Part shown: piece by piece, positions 9,539 through 18,589 of the stretch
Layout: every line of letters starts with the position of its first letter
How positions within the stretch are numbered: position 1 is the stretch's first letter
Assembly (NCBI GenBank): GCA_014529385.2
Contig: CM043962.1
Span: forward strand, 121,855,970 to 121,919,969
Direction of reading: 5' to 3'
Length of the DNA: 64,000 bases
From: Adiantum capillus-veneris
Taxonomy: Eukaryota > Streptophyta > Polypodiopsida > Polypodiales > Pteridaceae
Translations under genes and position numbers: made by a program
The notes under the pieces: generated by a model
What the model was told of the DNA's origin: nothing
Databases searched by the model: none
The model's input: only the letters and a program-made list of their open reading frames with translations

Positions 9539-10260
9539 GTGTGGTGTGTGGGGTGCGCTTCCCGTGAGGGCGTGTGTGTGTGTGGGCGTTGATTGCGGCA
9601 TGCACTCAGCGAGGGTGCGTGTGTGTGGTGATGCGAGCTGCGACGCACAGTGCATGGGGAGAGAGGGGAGAGGGGGTGTGTGATTGTGGAGTGTGTGTGT
9701 ATGGTGAGGCGATGCTGCCCGTGAGAGGGAGAGAGAGAGTCTCCGTGCTGGCGTGGCCTGAGCGCCCGGATGAGAGAGAGAGAGGGAGTTTCCGCGCTGG
9801 GCTATGAGAGGGAGAGTGAGAGGGGATGGGAGGGGTCAGGATTTGGGATAAGAGAGAGAGAGAGAGTGTGTGAGGAGAGGGAGAGGGGGGGGGGGGGGGT
9901 GTGATTGTCTTGCATGGGAGCTTGAGGACAAAGGGGGGTTTAATAAGTCAATGGGGGGGGGAGTAAGGGAATATATCTGCGGGCCAAGAGGCGGGGGATG
10001 AGGCCGATGGAGGGTGGGGAAGAGGGAGGAGGGGTCGGGGAGGGAACCCTAGCGGGCCAGGGGGGGGGGGGGGAGTGGTAGAGGGGGTAATAGGGGTGAG
10101 TGTAAGAATACGGAGAGCAAAAGAGGGGGGGGGGGGGGGGGGGGGTATGTAGGGAAAGATGGAGGAGGGAGAGCTAGAGTGTTTTATCCAATGCCCGTAG
10201 GGCGGGGGGGGGGGGGGGGGGGGAATAGGCTGTGGTGGGGGGGTACTGAGAGTGGGGGGG
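9470..10260. repeat. G-rich, poly(G) and GT/GA tract block of the B1 left LTR
   Basis: Many runs of 8-25 consecutive G on the plus strand, mixed with GT and GAGA tracts. The right LTR has the matching block at 19610-20530, with runs up to about 35 G. It lies in U3, upstream of the TATA box, so the element's sense strand is C-rich here. His/Pro/Thr-rich reading frames across it are products of the repeat. Confidence 0.85.
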
Positions 10261-10311
10261 GGTGAAATGAGTTTTTTTTTTCTTTTCTTGATTTTCGAAA
10301 GTCGGCCATCA

Positions 10312-10329
10312 TTAGCCCTCTAGAGGCAT
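10312..10329 (-). other. B1 polypurine tract region
   Basis: On the minus strand the sequence next to the LTR start is purine-rich, ending GAGGGCTAA before TGATGGCCGA. B2 (44603-44620) and B4 (56040-56060) share GAGGGCTAA at the same place, which marks the internal/LTR border of the family. Confidence 0.55.
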
Positions 10330-11511
10330 TCATGCCTCTAGCCCTTCTTCTGCGTCTTCAGTTGTAGAGTTAGAGGGTTCTCCCTCTTCTGGAATGTCTA
10401 GCACGAATTCTGGGTCAAACCTAAGAAAATACCTCTTTAGTCTCCATCCATTGACTCTAGTCTTGTGAATTCTCCCGTCTGCTTCCATCAGCTTATAGCT
10501 GCCGTTGTCATAGCCCTTCTTGATGATGAATGGCCCTTCCCATCTGGGTTGAAATTTCTTGTCCTTCCTAGTGTCAAATCTGTTGTCGTATCGCAGTACT
10601 TACATGACTTTTTCCAGTCCTTTCTCTTTAATCCCTTGATTGAAAGTGAGCCGGCGTCGTTCTACCTGTGCTGCATAGTGATTAATTGCTTCTTCCCTAT
10701 CCAGTTGGAGTCTCTCTAGATCCAAGATGTGGTTTCGGAGGTTTACAATTGGACGGCGTGTTTGGCTAGCCAAGACTCGTACACTGGCTATTTGTACCTC
10801 AATGGGTAGAATTGCCTCCTTCCCATAAACTAGATGGAAAGGAGTGAAACCCAGTGATGTTCGGAACGTTGTTCTGTAGGCCCAAAGAGCTGCCATGAGA
10901 TGTTTATCCCAGTCTCCTGTATGGTTGTTCACCTGTTTTGTGATGATTTTGCAAATCATTCCATTTACCTTCTCTACCAGACCATTGCATTGTGGATAGT
11001 ATGGTGTGGAATGCTGACGTGTGATGCCTAACTTCTTCATCAGTTCTCCCACCAAATCACCTCTGAATCCTGGTCCTCTATTTGATATTATCTCAAGAGG
11101 AGTGCCGAAATGGCAAACGATATGCTCAAAAATGAACTTTGCCACCTCCTGGGCTGTAATGTGGGTGGTGGCCGTTGCTTCTGCCCATCGCGTCATGTAG
11201 TCTACACCCACTATAATGTAAAGTTTACCTGATTGGGCCCTTGGTAAGGGACCGATTGCATCTATTCCCCATTTCTCAAAAGGACCATATGAAATGATAG
11301 GGGTTTGTGGCTCGTAGGTTAACGTGCGATCACTGGCCACTTGGCAGGGCTTACATGTTTTACACCAATGGTGTACATCTCTATTCAAACTAGGCCAAAA
11401 GTATCCTGTCTGTAGAATCTTCCTACTGGTGATATCTAGAGCAAAATGACCGCTGCAGACGCTATCATGGCAACTTGAAATTACCTCTGTGATTTCCCTG
11501 GAGGTTGGCAC
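10330..11511 (-). pseudogene. B1 integrase, one stop, catalytic Asp replaced by Asn
   Basis: The first 303 codons are open (10600-11511). An HHCC zinc-binding part carries CHDSVCSGHFALDITSRKIL and WCKTCKPC. The catalytic core has WGIDAIGP, GVDYMTRWAEA, IISNRGPGF and YYPQCNGLVEKVNG. A stop follows VM at 10600, but the same frame continues to a natural end at 10330 through DTRKDKKFQPRWEGPFII and RVNGWRLKRYF. B2 and B4 have ISDRG where this copy has ISNRG (codon 11080-11082), so the second residue of the D,D,E triad is lost. Integrase would join element DNA to host DNA in the nucleus; this copy is predicted inactive. There is no chromodomain. Confidence 0.85.
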
Positions 11512-11582
11512 CCGCCTGAGAACTTGATCTTTGCCCTTACAATACTAGTGGTCGTCTATAAGGAGGTACCTAGTAGCCTTCC

Positions 11583-12519
11583 TTACCAGCCATTGTTTTT
11601 GGCCTTTAGTGTGTCCTGCTGGACATTCTCCTGTATGTAGGAAGCCGATGATATCGGCATAGAATCACTACCTTGGAAGAGGGGTAGTTTTAATTTGATT
11701 GCTCCTACAGGAACATCTTGTATTCTCTCTTTAGCTAGTGCATCTGCCTCTTGATTTTCTGCTTTGGGGACATGGAAGAGCTTTACTGCTTCAAACTTCT
11801 TCAGAAGGTCCTTAACTTGGCGAAGCTGACCAAGTAAAACCTGATTTTTGCACTCCCAGGTGCCATTTATCTGCCTTATCAAAAGAAAAGCGTCGCTGAA
11901 CACATTCAGGCGCTGAATTCTTTGTGAAATACATTGTTCCAATCCAAGGATTAGGGCTGCATATTCTGCCTCATTGTTGGAGTGGGAGTGTGATAACTGC
12001 CCCATGGAGAATACTCTTTCCTGCTGTTCATTGAAATGACCATGCCTGCTGCAGATTGATCCGTCGTTCTCTTGTATGATCCGTCAAAGAAAAGAGAGTG
12101 AGCTCTCTCTAGCCTAGGACTTTTTTTCGTTGGTGTTCCTTCCTTTGCTTCCGTGTTGACCTTCAGCTTCTTCTCATAATGGCGATGAGTGAGAATTCCC
12201 GCTAAACTAGCCCTGGTGGAGTTTTCTACTTGCATGGTGTAGTCAAAATCTTGTAGTCTAATTAACCACTTTGAGATCCTAGATGAGACATCCATGTGTC
12301 GCATTACATATGGGAAAACTTCCTCCATTGTCAGGATTACAAATGGTCTAGGCAAGAGATAGGAGTGGAACTTTGTGGTAGCAAACATTAGTGCCAGAAC
12401 CATGTGTTCTACTTTGGTGAATCCTTTTTTTGACGGGGTCATGACTCGACTAGAGAATTAAATAGGGTGCATGAAAGAAGTTTTGGGATCCTTTTGCATT
12501 AGTACTGCTCCCAGTGTAT
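11583..12519 (-). pseudogene. B1 RNase H C-terminal part and second, archaeal-type RNase H
   Basis: The gypsy RNase H runs from 12519 down (FMHPIYFSSRVMTPS, GFTKVEHMVLALMFATTKF, FVILTMEEVFPYVMRHM, ISKWLIRLQDFDYTMQVE) to about 12200. Then follows a second domain: SLFFDGSYKRTTDQSAAG, SNNEAEYAALILGLEQC, VFSDAFLLIRQINGTWECK and AENQEADALA. The four acidic positions D, E, D, D of archaeal/bacterial-type RNase H are present. A frame break near 12000 separates FFDG from NNEAEY. Dual RNase H is described for the plant Tat lineage and distinguishes it from A1/A2. The RNase H N-terminus is at 15003-15165, across the nested copia element. Confidence 0.82.
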
Positions 12520-12524
12520 CATTT

Positions 12525-12682
12525 TGTTAGATATGTCAAGCCCGTGGGCATTGTCCCCTATAGCATGCAGGTTAGCTTCACTTAGAGCTCAAGTCTTGCA
12601 TGGAAAGTTTTGGCTATTTTTATACTTGTAAGGTTTTTACACTTTAAGAAATTCAATCATAGCGTGAGTTTTTCCTGTGTTG

Positions 12683-12777
<95 letters not shown>

Positions 12778-12836
12778 CTTCTGCTGGATCTTCTTCCCTG
12801 CACCGCCATGGTTACATAGCTCCAATTGCACCAACA
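12525..12836 (+). repeat. Copia element 5' LTR (312 bp)
   Basis: It runs from TGTTAGATATG to GCACCAACA, with 90 bp of CT repeat inside (12686-12775). Confidence 0.93.
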
Positions 12837-12838
12837 AC

Positions 12839-12850
12839 TGGTATCAGAGC
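12839..12850 (+). other. Copia element primer binding site
   Basis: TGGTATCAGAGC, two bases after the LTR end; complementary to the 3' end of initiator Met-tRNA. Confidence 0.92.
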
Positions 12851-12862
12851 CACAGGCGTGTA

Positions 12863-13347
12863 GCATCTCAAGACGCTGCTCTCAGGCGGGCTCCCATGCG
12901 TGCATATCAAAAGGGGCTTTATTGAAGTGTTGCATGCGGTTCTTCCCAGGCAGACAAGGACGGCCTCACCTCTCAAGACGCTGCAGTCCTAGGTGCTCTA
13001 GGAAGGCGGTGAGCATCAGCACTTCAAAACGCTGTAGATTGATCATTTTTAACAGGCAGCTTTGTAAAGCCTCTCAAAACGCTGTCATCCCTATCATGCA
13101 ACAAACGACAGCATATCAAAAGGCATTGAAGGCTTTTGGACAGTTTCGCAAGCATATTGAGATGCTGTCTATCCAACTGTAGTAGATGCGATCTCTCTTT
13201 TACTTGCATATCAAAATGCTGCTGCAAATCATTGAGCCACCGAGAATGCATTTCAAAATGCTACTATCATTTGGCAGTTTGTATTGCAATCCAACATAGT
13301 TTTGGTCAAATTTTTTGGCAGTTTTGCGAGCATATCAAAAGGCTGCT
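12863..13347 (+). repeat. Ten copies of an 18-nt motif in the copia leader
   Basis: A degenerate motif close to GCATATCAAAAYGCTGCT starts at 12863, 12902, 12967, 13019, 13069, 13111, 13152, 13206, 13248 and 13330, all in the same direction, 39-82 bases apart. It lies between the PBS and the gag start at 13483. Several copies share an extended upstream part such as CAGTTTTGCGAGCATATC. The region has no long ORF continuing into gag. Its role is unknown; packaging, dimer formation or translation control are options. Confidence 0.8.
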
Positions 13348-13482
13348 AGCCACATGGTCCCTTGTTAGTGTTTTTCACACATAAAGGGATTCTTGTTCGG
13401 CTCTGCAATTCAATATTGAACAAACCCCTGACTCGGAGCACAATTCAAACGACGTCAAATCAAAAGCTATAAAGCTTCAAAT

Positions 13483-14382
13483 ATGGCTTCGAAGGTGGAT
13501 AAATTCAACGGATCTGGTTTCCATACCTGGCAAATTAAAGTCAAAGGTTATCTGATGCGGAAAAATCTTTGGAATGTGGTCAAGCCTCTCACAGCCGACG
13601 AGTCCGGCACATCCGCTGCAGTTACAAGGGCACTATCTGCTGAGCTACAGAGGAAAGACGAACAAGCTTTTGGTATTATCCTAACCTCCTTAGAAGATGA
13701 TTTTATTCATTACTTGGATGATGTCGATTCTTCAAGTGCTGCTTGGATAGAGTTAGAGAAGCTTTTCGGTGCCAAAGCTAAGTATTCAAAAATGAGTTTA
13801 AAAATGGAATTATATTCCATCCGCATGCGTGAAGATGAAAATATTGCAGCTTTAGCCAATAGACTGAAGAGTATTAGAACTCAACTTGTTTATGTCGAAG
13901 CTTCAGTACCAGAAGAAGATCTCATAGCCATTTTGTTAAAAAGTTTGACTGACAAATTTCATCAAATTGTTACTGTTTTAAAAGAGAAAGATCCGTTGCC
14001 CTCCTTGGATGGTATCATCAATTCATTGCAGGAAGAAGAACGCAGGGTACCTAGTACCAATTCTACTATTATTCCCAGGGCATATATAGTCTCGAATGCC
14101 GTGTCACCCACCAGTTCTTCTGATACTTCCAATGCATATACAGTCACTAAATGTGCTGCTACAACAGCTTCATCTCGACCATTCAATGGAACCAGAACTT
14201 GTGCCATTTGTGGGCGCAACAATCATCAGACGAAAGACTGTTTCAAGAAGAATCCTTGTGTTCACTGTGGTAAAACAAATCATCCATCAAATAAGTGCTT
14301 TCAAAAGGGTAAAACTCAAATTCATGTGGTTGAGGGAGACACTGAATCTCCAATATATTCCGTTGATGAGGAAATTTATTAG
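13483..14382 (+). CDS. gag: Copia-type Gag, 299 aa, intact
   Basis: It opens MASKVDKFNGSGFHTWQIKV and continues with KNLWNVVKPLT, the N-terminal pattern of copia Gag proteins (DUF4219/UBN2 type). The middle part holds LEKLFGAKAKYSKMSLKMELYS and LKSIRTQLVYV. The C-terminus has two CCHC zinc knuckles, CAICGRNNHQTKDC (from residue 240) and CVHCGKTNHPSNKC (from residue 259). Gag forms the cytoplasmic particle and packages RNA. The frame is complete, with a stop at 14382, and nothing of pol follows. An intact gag in an element without pol suggests the protein itself is, or was until recently, selected. The start is the first Met of the frame and matches family starts. Confidence 0.92.
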   Translation: MASKVDKFNGSGFHTWQIKVKGYLMRKNLWNVVKPLTADESGTSAAVTRALSAELQRKDEQAFGIILTSLEDDFIHYLDDVDSSSAAWIELEKLFGAKAKYSKMSLKMELYSIRMREDENIAALANRLKSIRTQLVYVEASVPEEDLIAILLKSLTDKFHQIVTVLKEKDPLPSLDGIINSLQEEERRVPSTNSTIIPRAYIVSNAVSPTSSSDTSNAYTVTKCAATTASSRPFNGTRTCAICGRNNHQTKDCFKKNPCVHCGKTNHPSNKCFQKGKTQIHVVEGDTESPIYSVDEEIY

Positions 14383-14733
14383 ATCAACTCTTTTCATGTT
14401 ATTTAGTCAAAATAAATTGTACGGGCTATAGACACTGCCACCCATAAGTGGTAAGACCTCCCAATTTATCAGTTTTTTGTTCTCAAGTACCATTTTGTCC
14501 GCTCCTCATGAGGTTACTGGGTACACCTTAAACCCAAGGTTTGGCAGTGAACCAAAAACTCCACTTTTGGTAGCTAATTTTTTTGACCTACACCCTATCT
14601 GTTCAAGGGGGGGTTACTGACCTAGCACCAGGTTATGGATAAACCAAAAATCCTTGGTTGTGAGAAAACCTAAAACTCATGGTTGACGAGTATACCAAAA
14701 ACTCGAGGTATCATGAGTTGCTTGTCCTAGTTC
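14383..14733 (+). other. Copia element 3' untranslated tail
   Basis: No protease, integrase or RT motif in any frame. Short phrases around CCAAAAACTC recur (near 14548, 14643, 14690), as a small direct repeat. Confidence 0.6.
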
Positions 14734-14750
14734 GGGCTTGAGGGGGGGAT
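14734..14750 (+). other. Copia element polypurine tract
   Basis: GGGCTTGAGGGGGGGAT immediately before the 3' LTR start TGTTAG. Confidence 0.88.
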
Positions 14751-14908
14751 TGTTAGATATGTCAAGCCCGTGGGCATTGTCCCCTATAGCATGCAGGTTA
14801 GCTTCACTTAGAGCTCAAGTCTTGCATGGAAAGTTTTGGCTATTTTTATACTTGTAAGGTTTTTACACTTTAAGAAATTCAATCATAGCGTGAGTTTTTC
14901 CTGTGTCG

Positions 14909-14943
<35 letters not shown>

Positions 14944-15002
14944 CTTCTGCTGGATCTTCTTCCCTGCACCGCCATGGTTACATAGCTCCAATTGCACCAA
15001 CA
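14751..15002 (+). repeat. Copia element 3' LTR (252 bp)
   Basis: Identical to the 5' LTR except one base (TTGAG against TCGAG before the CT tract) and a CT tract of 30 instead of 90 bp. Confidence 0.93.
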
Positions 15003-16178
15003 CATTTCCCATACTAGGGTTCACATAAAATGGCTCGTCCCACTTGGGAGGTGAAATAGTGGGAAGATTAGCTAGGACTTGCTTCACCTCGGTGAACTGC
15101 TGTTCATTCTCTTCACTCCATGAGAAAACATCCCTCTGGGTAAGTTGTTGTAGGGGAAGGACCACTTGAGATAGCAGGTGAATGAACCTGCTTATGTATC
15201 TTACCTTCTGAAGGAAAGAAACCAGCTGCTTGGCGGTGGTGGGTGATGATAAAGATACCAGAGCCTGAATCTTGCTAGGGTCATAGCCTCGATTCCTTTT
15301 TCCGAAATTACATGACCAAGGAGAGTGACTTTGCTCTCACCAATGTGACACTTGTCCACGTTGAGTTGGCCACCCAAGGTTTGCAGCCTGGTTAAGCCAT
15401 CATAGACTTTGCTTAAATGAAGGGCTCGTGAGCTATAAATGCAAAAATCATTTATGAAAACCCGTATTGATGTTCCAAAGTAGGGTTGGAAAACAAAAGT
15501 CACATAGCGTTGAAACGTGGCTGGGGAGTTAGTGAGGCCAAACGGCATCACTCTGTAGGCAAAACACCCCCAAGGTGTGATGAAGGTTGTCTTCTTCTGA
15601 TCCTCCTCCGCAATGCTGATCTGGAAGTATCCTGAGTAGCCATCGCATACTGTGTAGCGTTCGTGACCTGCCACTTCATTGAGTATTTCATCCTGGAATG
15701 GGAGGGGAAAGTGGTCCCTCTTCGTGGCTGCATTGAGAGGTTTATAATTCTCACAGACTCTCCACCTACCATTCTTTTTTGGTGTGACTACTACTGGGGA
15801 GACCCATTCTGAGTCTTCGACAGGGTAGATGAAACCTGCTTGTAGCAAACTTCTCATTTCTTTAAGCAATGCCTCTTGTTGGATTACTCCAAGTCTTCTG
15901 AGCTTTTGTACTACGGGTTTATTGCCTTCCTTGAGCTTTATGTGGTGTTGCACTACTGTAATTCCTTTGATTTTATCATAGCCATCAATGAACAGAGTAG
16001 TGAAGTTTACTAACATGGAGACGTACTCCCTCCTTTCTTCATTGGTTAACTCATTTGAGAGCATTTTTTGTAGCTTACCTGCATCCTCCAATGACTGCTT
16101 ACGTGATGATCCCTCTTGGTCTGCTGCGGTTGCTTCAGATTGTGTTAATCTGTCTGGGCTTTTAAGAATGACTCCCAT
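15003..16178 (-). pseudogene. B1 reverse transcriptase and start of RNase H, catalytic FIDD changed to FIND
   Basis: A 325-codon open frame (15201-16178) covers the [79 protein letters not shown], then RVFINDFCIYSS and VTLLGHVISEKGIEA. The catalytic pair is Asn-Asp (N codon 15450-15452), whereas B2 and B4 read FIDDFCIYS. A frameshift near 15290 moves the connection domain (AKQLVSFLQKVRYISRF) to another frame. RNase H starts at 15165 (MVLPLQQLTQRDVFSW) and is cut at 15003 by the copia element. RT would make element cDNA; this copy is predicted inactive. Confidence 0.88.
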
Positions 16179-16231
16179 TACTTCGATGCTACTGTCACTC
16201 CCGTCGAGTAGTCGCTGGTGGACTCGTCTTC

Positions 16232-17062
16232 TTAAGCTTCAAAGATCATATTGCGCTGCTTTCCAGTCCTCATGTCGTAGAATATGGACTTCCCTTTAGC
16301 ATCCTTCATCTGGATCATCCCGGTGCTCCAGTCTTGTTTAGCTTCCATAGCCATAAGCGAAGGCCTTCCAAGAATGATGGGGTAGCCCTCCCCTTTGTGT
16401 GGCATGACGAAGATGTCTACCTCCACTTCTGTATTGAATGCTTTTACTTTGACCGCATTTACAATGCCTACGCATTTTACTCTTCCATTGTTTGCCATCT
16501 TGGCTCAGCAGGGTGCCGGCCTACTTACCTGTAGACCTAGGTGGTGCATCATCTTTTCACTCATGACGCATATTTGTGCGCCACCATCTATGTAGACATT
16601 TGAAATCCGCTGCCCTTTGATGTGAACGTCCATGGTTGGCAGGATGTTGTCGAGGTCCCTCCCAGAGATAGCCCCAGCTATCCGTGGTCTTGATTTCCTC
16701 GCACTTACCATTTTTGTCCATTGCCTCCTCATTCTGGGTGCAAGGTGGAGTAATTGGGGCCAAGTTATCTTCGGGCTTTGCATTAACACATCTTGAACTA
16801 AGTCATAGGGTTGTGCATCCTCACCTAGTGAGAAGTCCACGATGTCTATCTTCCGCCGCGGTTTAGCTGCTTGCTTGCTAGACTCGGACTTCCCTCTCAT
16901 CTTCTCTTCCTTTTGAGATGCCTCCTCATGCCTCGCACGCTTCACTCCCATAGCATCCACGTCTTCTACCTTCGCTTTTCCCTTGTGCTTCTCTCGAGCT
17001 GACTCTTCTACCTTTGCCTTCCCTTTAGCCTCTAAGCTAATAACACTCACTGCTTGGTTCAA
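16232..17062 (-). pseudogene. B1 aspartic protease region
   Basis: A first frame (16505-17062) is rich in Lys/Glu and then gives LLHLAPRMRRQWTKMVSAR and VYIDGGAQICVMSEKMMHHL. YIDGGAQICVM is the retropepsin active-site loop, with D-G-G instead of D-S/T-G. The next frame (16232-16498) has VEVDIFVMPHKGEGYPIILG followed by RPSLMAMEAKQDWSTGM, the C-terminal half with the ILGRP block. The frame changes between the halves near 16500. B2 has the same order and the same D-G-G, so the Gly is a family trait and not a lesion. Confidence 0.78.
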
Positions 17063-17298
17063 AGCCGGTGGTGGGGGTAGTGGCGGAATGAGAGGTTGTG
17101 GTGGTTGTTAAAGGAATGATGGTAATTTAGTATGGGGAGAATGATAGGGTTCGGGGAATTGAGGATTTCTCCTAGTATCGCCGCACCGAATAGGTAAACG
17201 ATCTTCTGTTGGTAGAAGACTTTCCTATCTACATAGATATTCACATACATATGCTGCAGGAATCTGAACGGGAATGCCATCAGCCCGTTTTCCATCAT
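17059..17298 (-). CDS. B1 gag-position ORF, unrecognised (79 aa)
   Basis: An open minus-strand frame with MAFPFRFLQHMYVNIYVD and KIVYLFGAAILGEILNS, followed by a His/Asn-rich tail. It directly precedes the protease region. I recognise no family. It may continue the protein read from 17363-17851. Confidence 0.35.
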   Translation of the reverse strand: MMENGLMAFPFRFLQHMYVNIYVDRKVFYQQKIVYLFGAAILGEILNSPNPIILPILNYHHSFNNHHNLSFRHYPHHRL

Positions 17299-17362
17299 GC
17301 AAAAAGGGTGGAAAACTTACTTATACTCTTACCGTGCCAGTGTTGACGAGTCAGCACATCCA

Positions 17363-17851
17363 CTAGAGGTCATCGCCTTTCATGGGCTCTACCTTTCCCT
17401 CGTTGATCAGCACGTACGGGGTGATGGCGACGCGTCTGACCACTCCCAGTCTCTTGGCCAATAGCAATTGTAGGTAATTTTCATAATCGGCGTGTTGCAT
17501 GAATTTTACTCCATTCAGCTGCAGCTCGTCTCCACCCCACTGGGTCTCTCCCGTGGTAGAGAGCTTCTTCAGGATAAGTTGTACCGGGAGAGGAGGAAGG
17601 TCCTCCACTCGCTTCCCAAAACAGCGAGAGCAGTAGCCAAACTACTCTTCCCTAGGACATGGGAATCTTCTTACCACTTCTTCTTCTAGATTGTCGAAGT
17701 GGATTGGCAGCACTCGCATGCGTCGTGCAAATCGATAGGCGACCTTCCGCCGCTTAGCTTTGGATGAATTATTTTTTGACAAAGTGGGTACAACCTGGCT
17801 CTCTGAGCTTGAATCACTTGCTTGGCCAGATGCCTCTTCCTTCGGGGTCAT
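17363..17851 (-). CDS. B1 gag-position ORF, unrecognised, one stop
   Basis: Two minus-strand frames joined by a stop. 17642-17851 has a Ser/Lys-rich start and RRMRVLPIHFDNLEEEVVRR. The same frame continues at 17363-17608 with EDLPPLPVQLILKKLSTTGE, GVKFMQHADYENYLQLLLAK and RLGVVRRVAITPYVLINEGK. The position is that of Gag, but it does not resemble the capsid of B2 (49112-49905), although pol of the two is close. It may be a different capsid type or captured sequence. Nothing in it identifies a function. Confidence 0.4.
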
Positions 17852-17862
17852 GTGTTTCCAGG

Positions 17863-18271
17863 CTAGCCTATCTTCTCCTTGCCTTTAGCTCGAACGGCCC
17901 CTTTAGGCCACTTTGGAGTTATATCTTTGACTGCAGTCTCTTTAGGGAAAAGAGGCCTCACCGTTTTCTTACCTTCCTTGACGTGAATGACTTCTTTGCG
18001 ATGAATGTCGATGTAGATGATTTCAGCCCTTCCGCTGCCTTCGTTGCTGGCACTCATCGACCGTGTGCCTTGGTTGGAAACAGTGATGGCACCTCACCAA
18101 TCTCCCACCTGGTGCTTTCAATTTATGGTTAGAACGAGCGACACGAGATGGAGAATTTACCTCTTGAATGCTGATGACACTGCAGCCTGGCAGTAGCACC
18201 TCAATGAAGGCGGCTAGTGCCTTCTCTTCTTCCGTCCTCCAGTTAGAAAATTCCTTTAGCCACTCGTCCAT
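17863..18271 (-). CDS. B1 first ORF with a CCHC zinc knuckle
   Basis: It starts MDEWLKEFSNWRTEEEKAL. The same start type (MDEW...NW..EEE) opens the first ORF of B2 (50666) and the remnant B3 (about 52575), so the start is conserved in the family. Here the 82-aa frame contains a full CCHC knuckle, CHHCFQPRHTVDEC, followed by basic residues. It lies about 60 bases after the PBS. A following frame (17863-18057) is Lys-rich. A zinc knuckle near the N-terminus is unusual, because Gag normally carries it near the C-terminus. Confidence 0.55.
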
Positions 18272-18327
18272 GATTGATAGTGGGCGTCACTTTCAGCATT
18301 GTAAACTGAAGGGTCTTAGAAAAGCCC

Positions 18328-18345
18328 TCCTCAGTGGGGGCACCA
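18328..18345 (-). other. B1 primer binding site
   Basis: TGGTGCCCCCACTGAGGA on the minus strand, two bases from the 5' LTR end. B2 has TGGCGCCCCCACCAAGGA in the same place (50716-50733). The tRNA is not determined here. Confidence 0.7.
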
Positions 18346-18347
18346 AA

Positions 18348-18507
18348 TGACGGACGCAAAGCGAACCCCGAACCCCGACGGGCTCTAAAACGCCGGGGGC
18401 CGAATGCCGCGCCTCGAGCCTGCCACGGTAAAGCGAACAGCGGGCACCACCTAGCTTTGAGCGGCTAGCACGCAAGACCCACGATGGTATGAACACCGCA
18501 AGCCTAC

Positions 18508-18589
<82 letters not shown>

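Larger units (their letters stand above)
12525..15002 (+). mobile_element. Non-autonomous Ty1/copia element, gag only
   Basis: The element is 2478 bp with TG...CA LTRs (12525-12836 and 14751-15002) and a 5-bp target duplication CATTT (12520-12524 and 15003-15007). Between the LTRs are the PBS, a leader with a repeated motif, one gag ORF, a short non-coding tail and a polypurine tract. Protease, integrase, RT and RNase H are absent, as in gag-only TR-GAG type elements. It splits the RNase H of B1 and is in the opposite orientation. The two LTRs differ by one base outside the CT tract, so insertion is recent. Confidence 0.93.

Noticed and set aside
9047-9655. His/Thr/Pro-rich frames across the B1 LTRs (also 19260-20313)
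   Set aside because: They come from GT/CA and poly(G)/poly(C) tracts in U3; the longest Pro-rich frame is antisense to a G-run block, not an extensin-like gene.
12637-12866. Arg-Glu or Leu-Ser repeat reading frames (also at 8186-8548, 18293-18712, 31443-31937, 53985-54642)
   Set aside because: They are translations of (GA)n/(CT)n microsatellites on either strand and have no other coding support.
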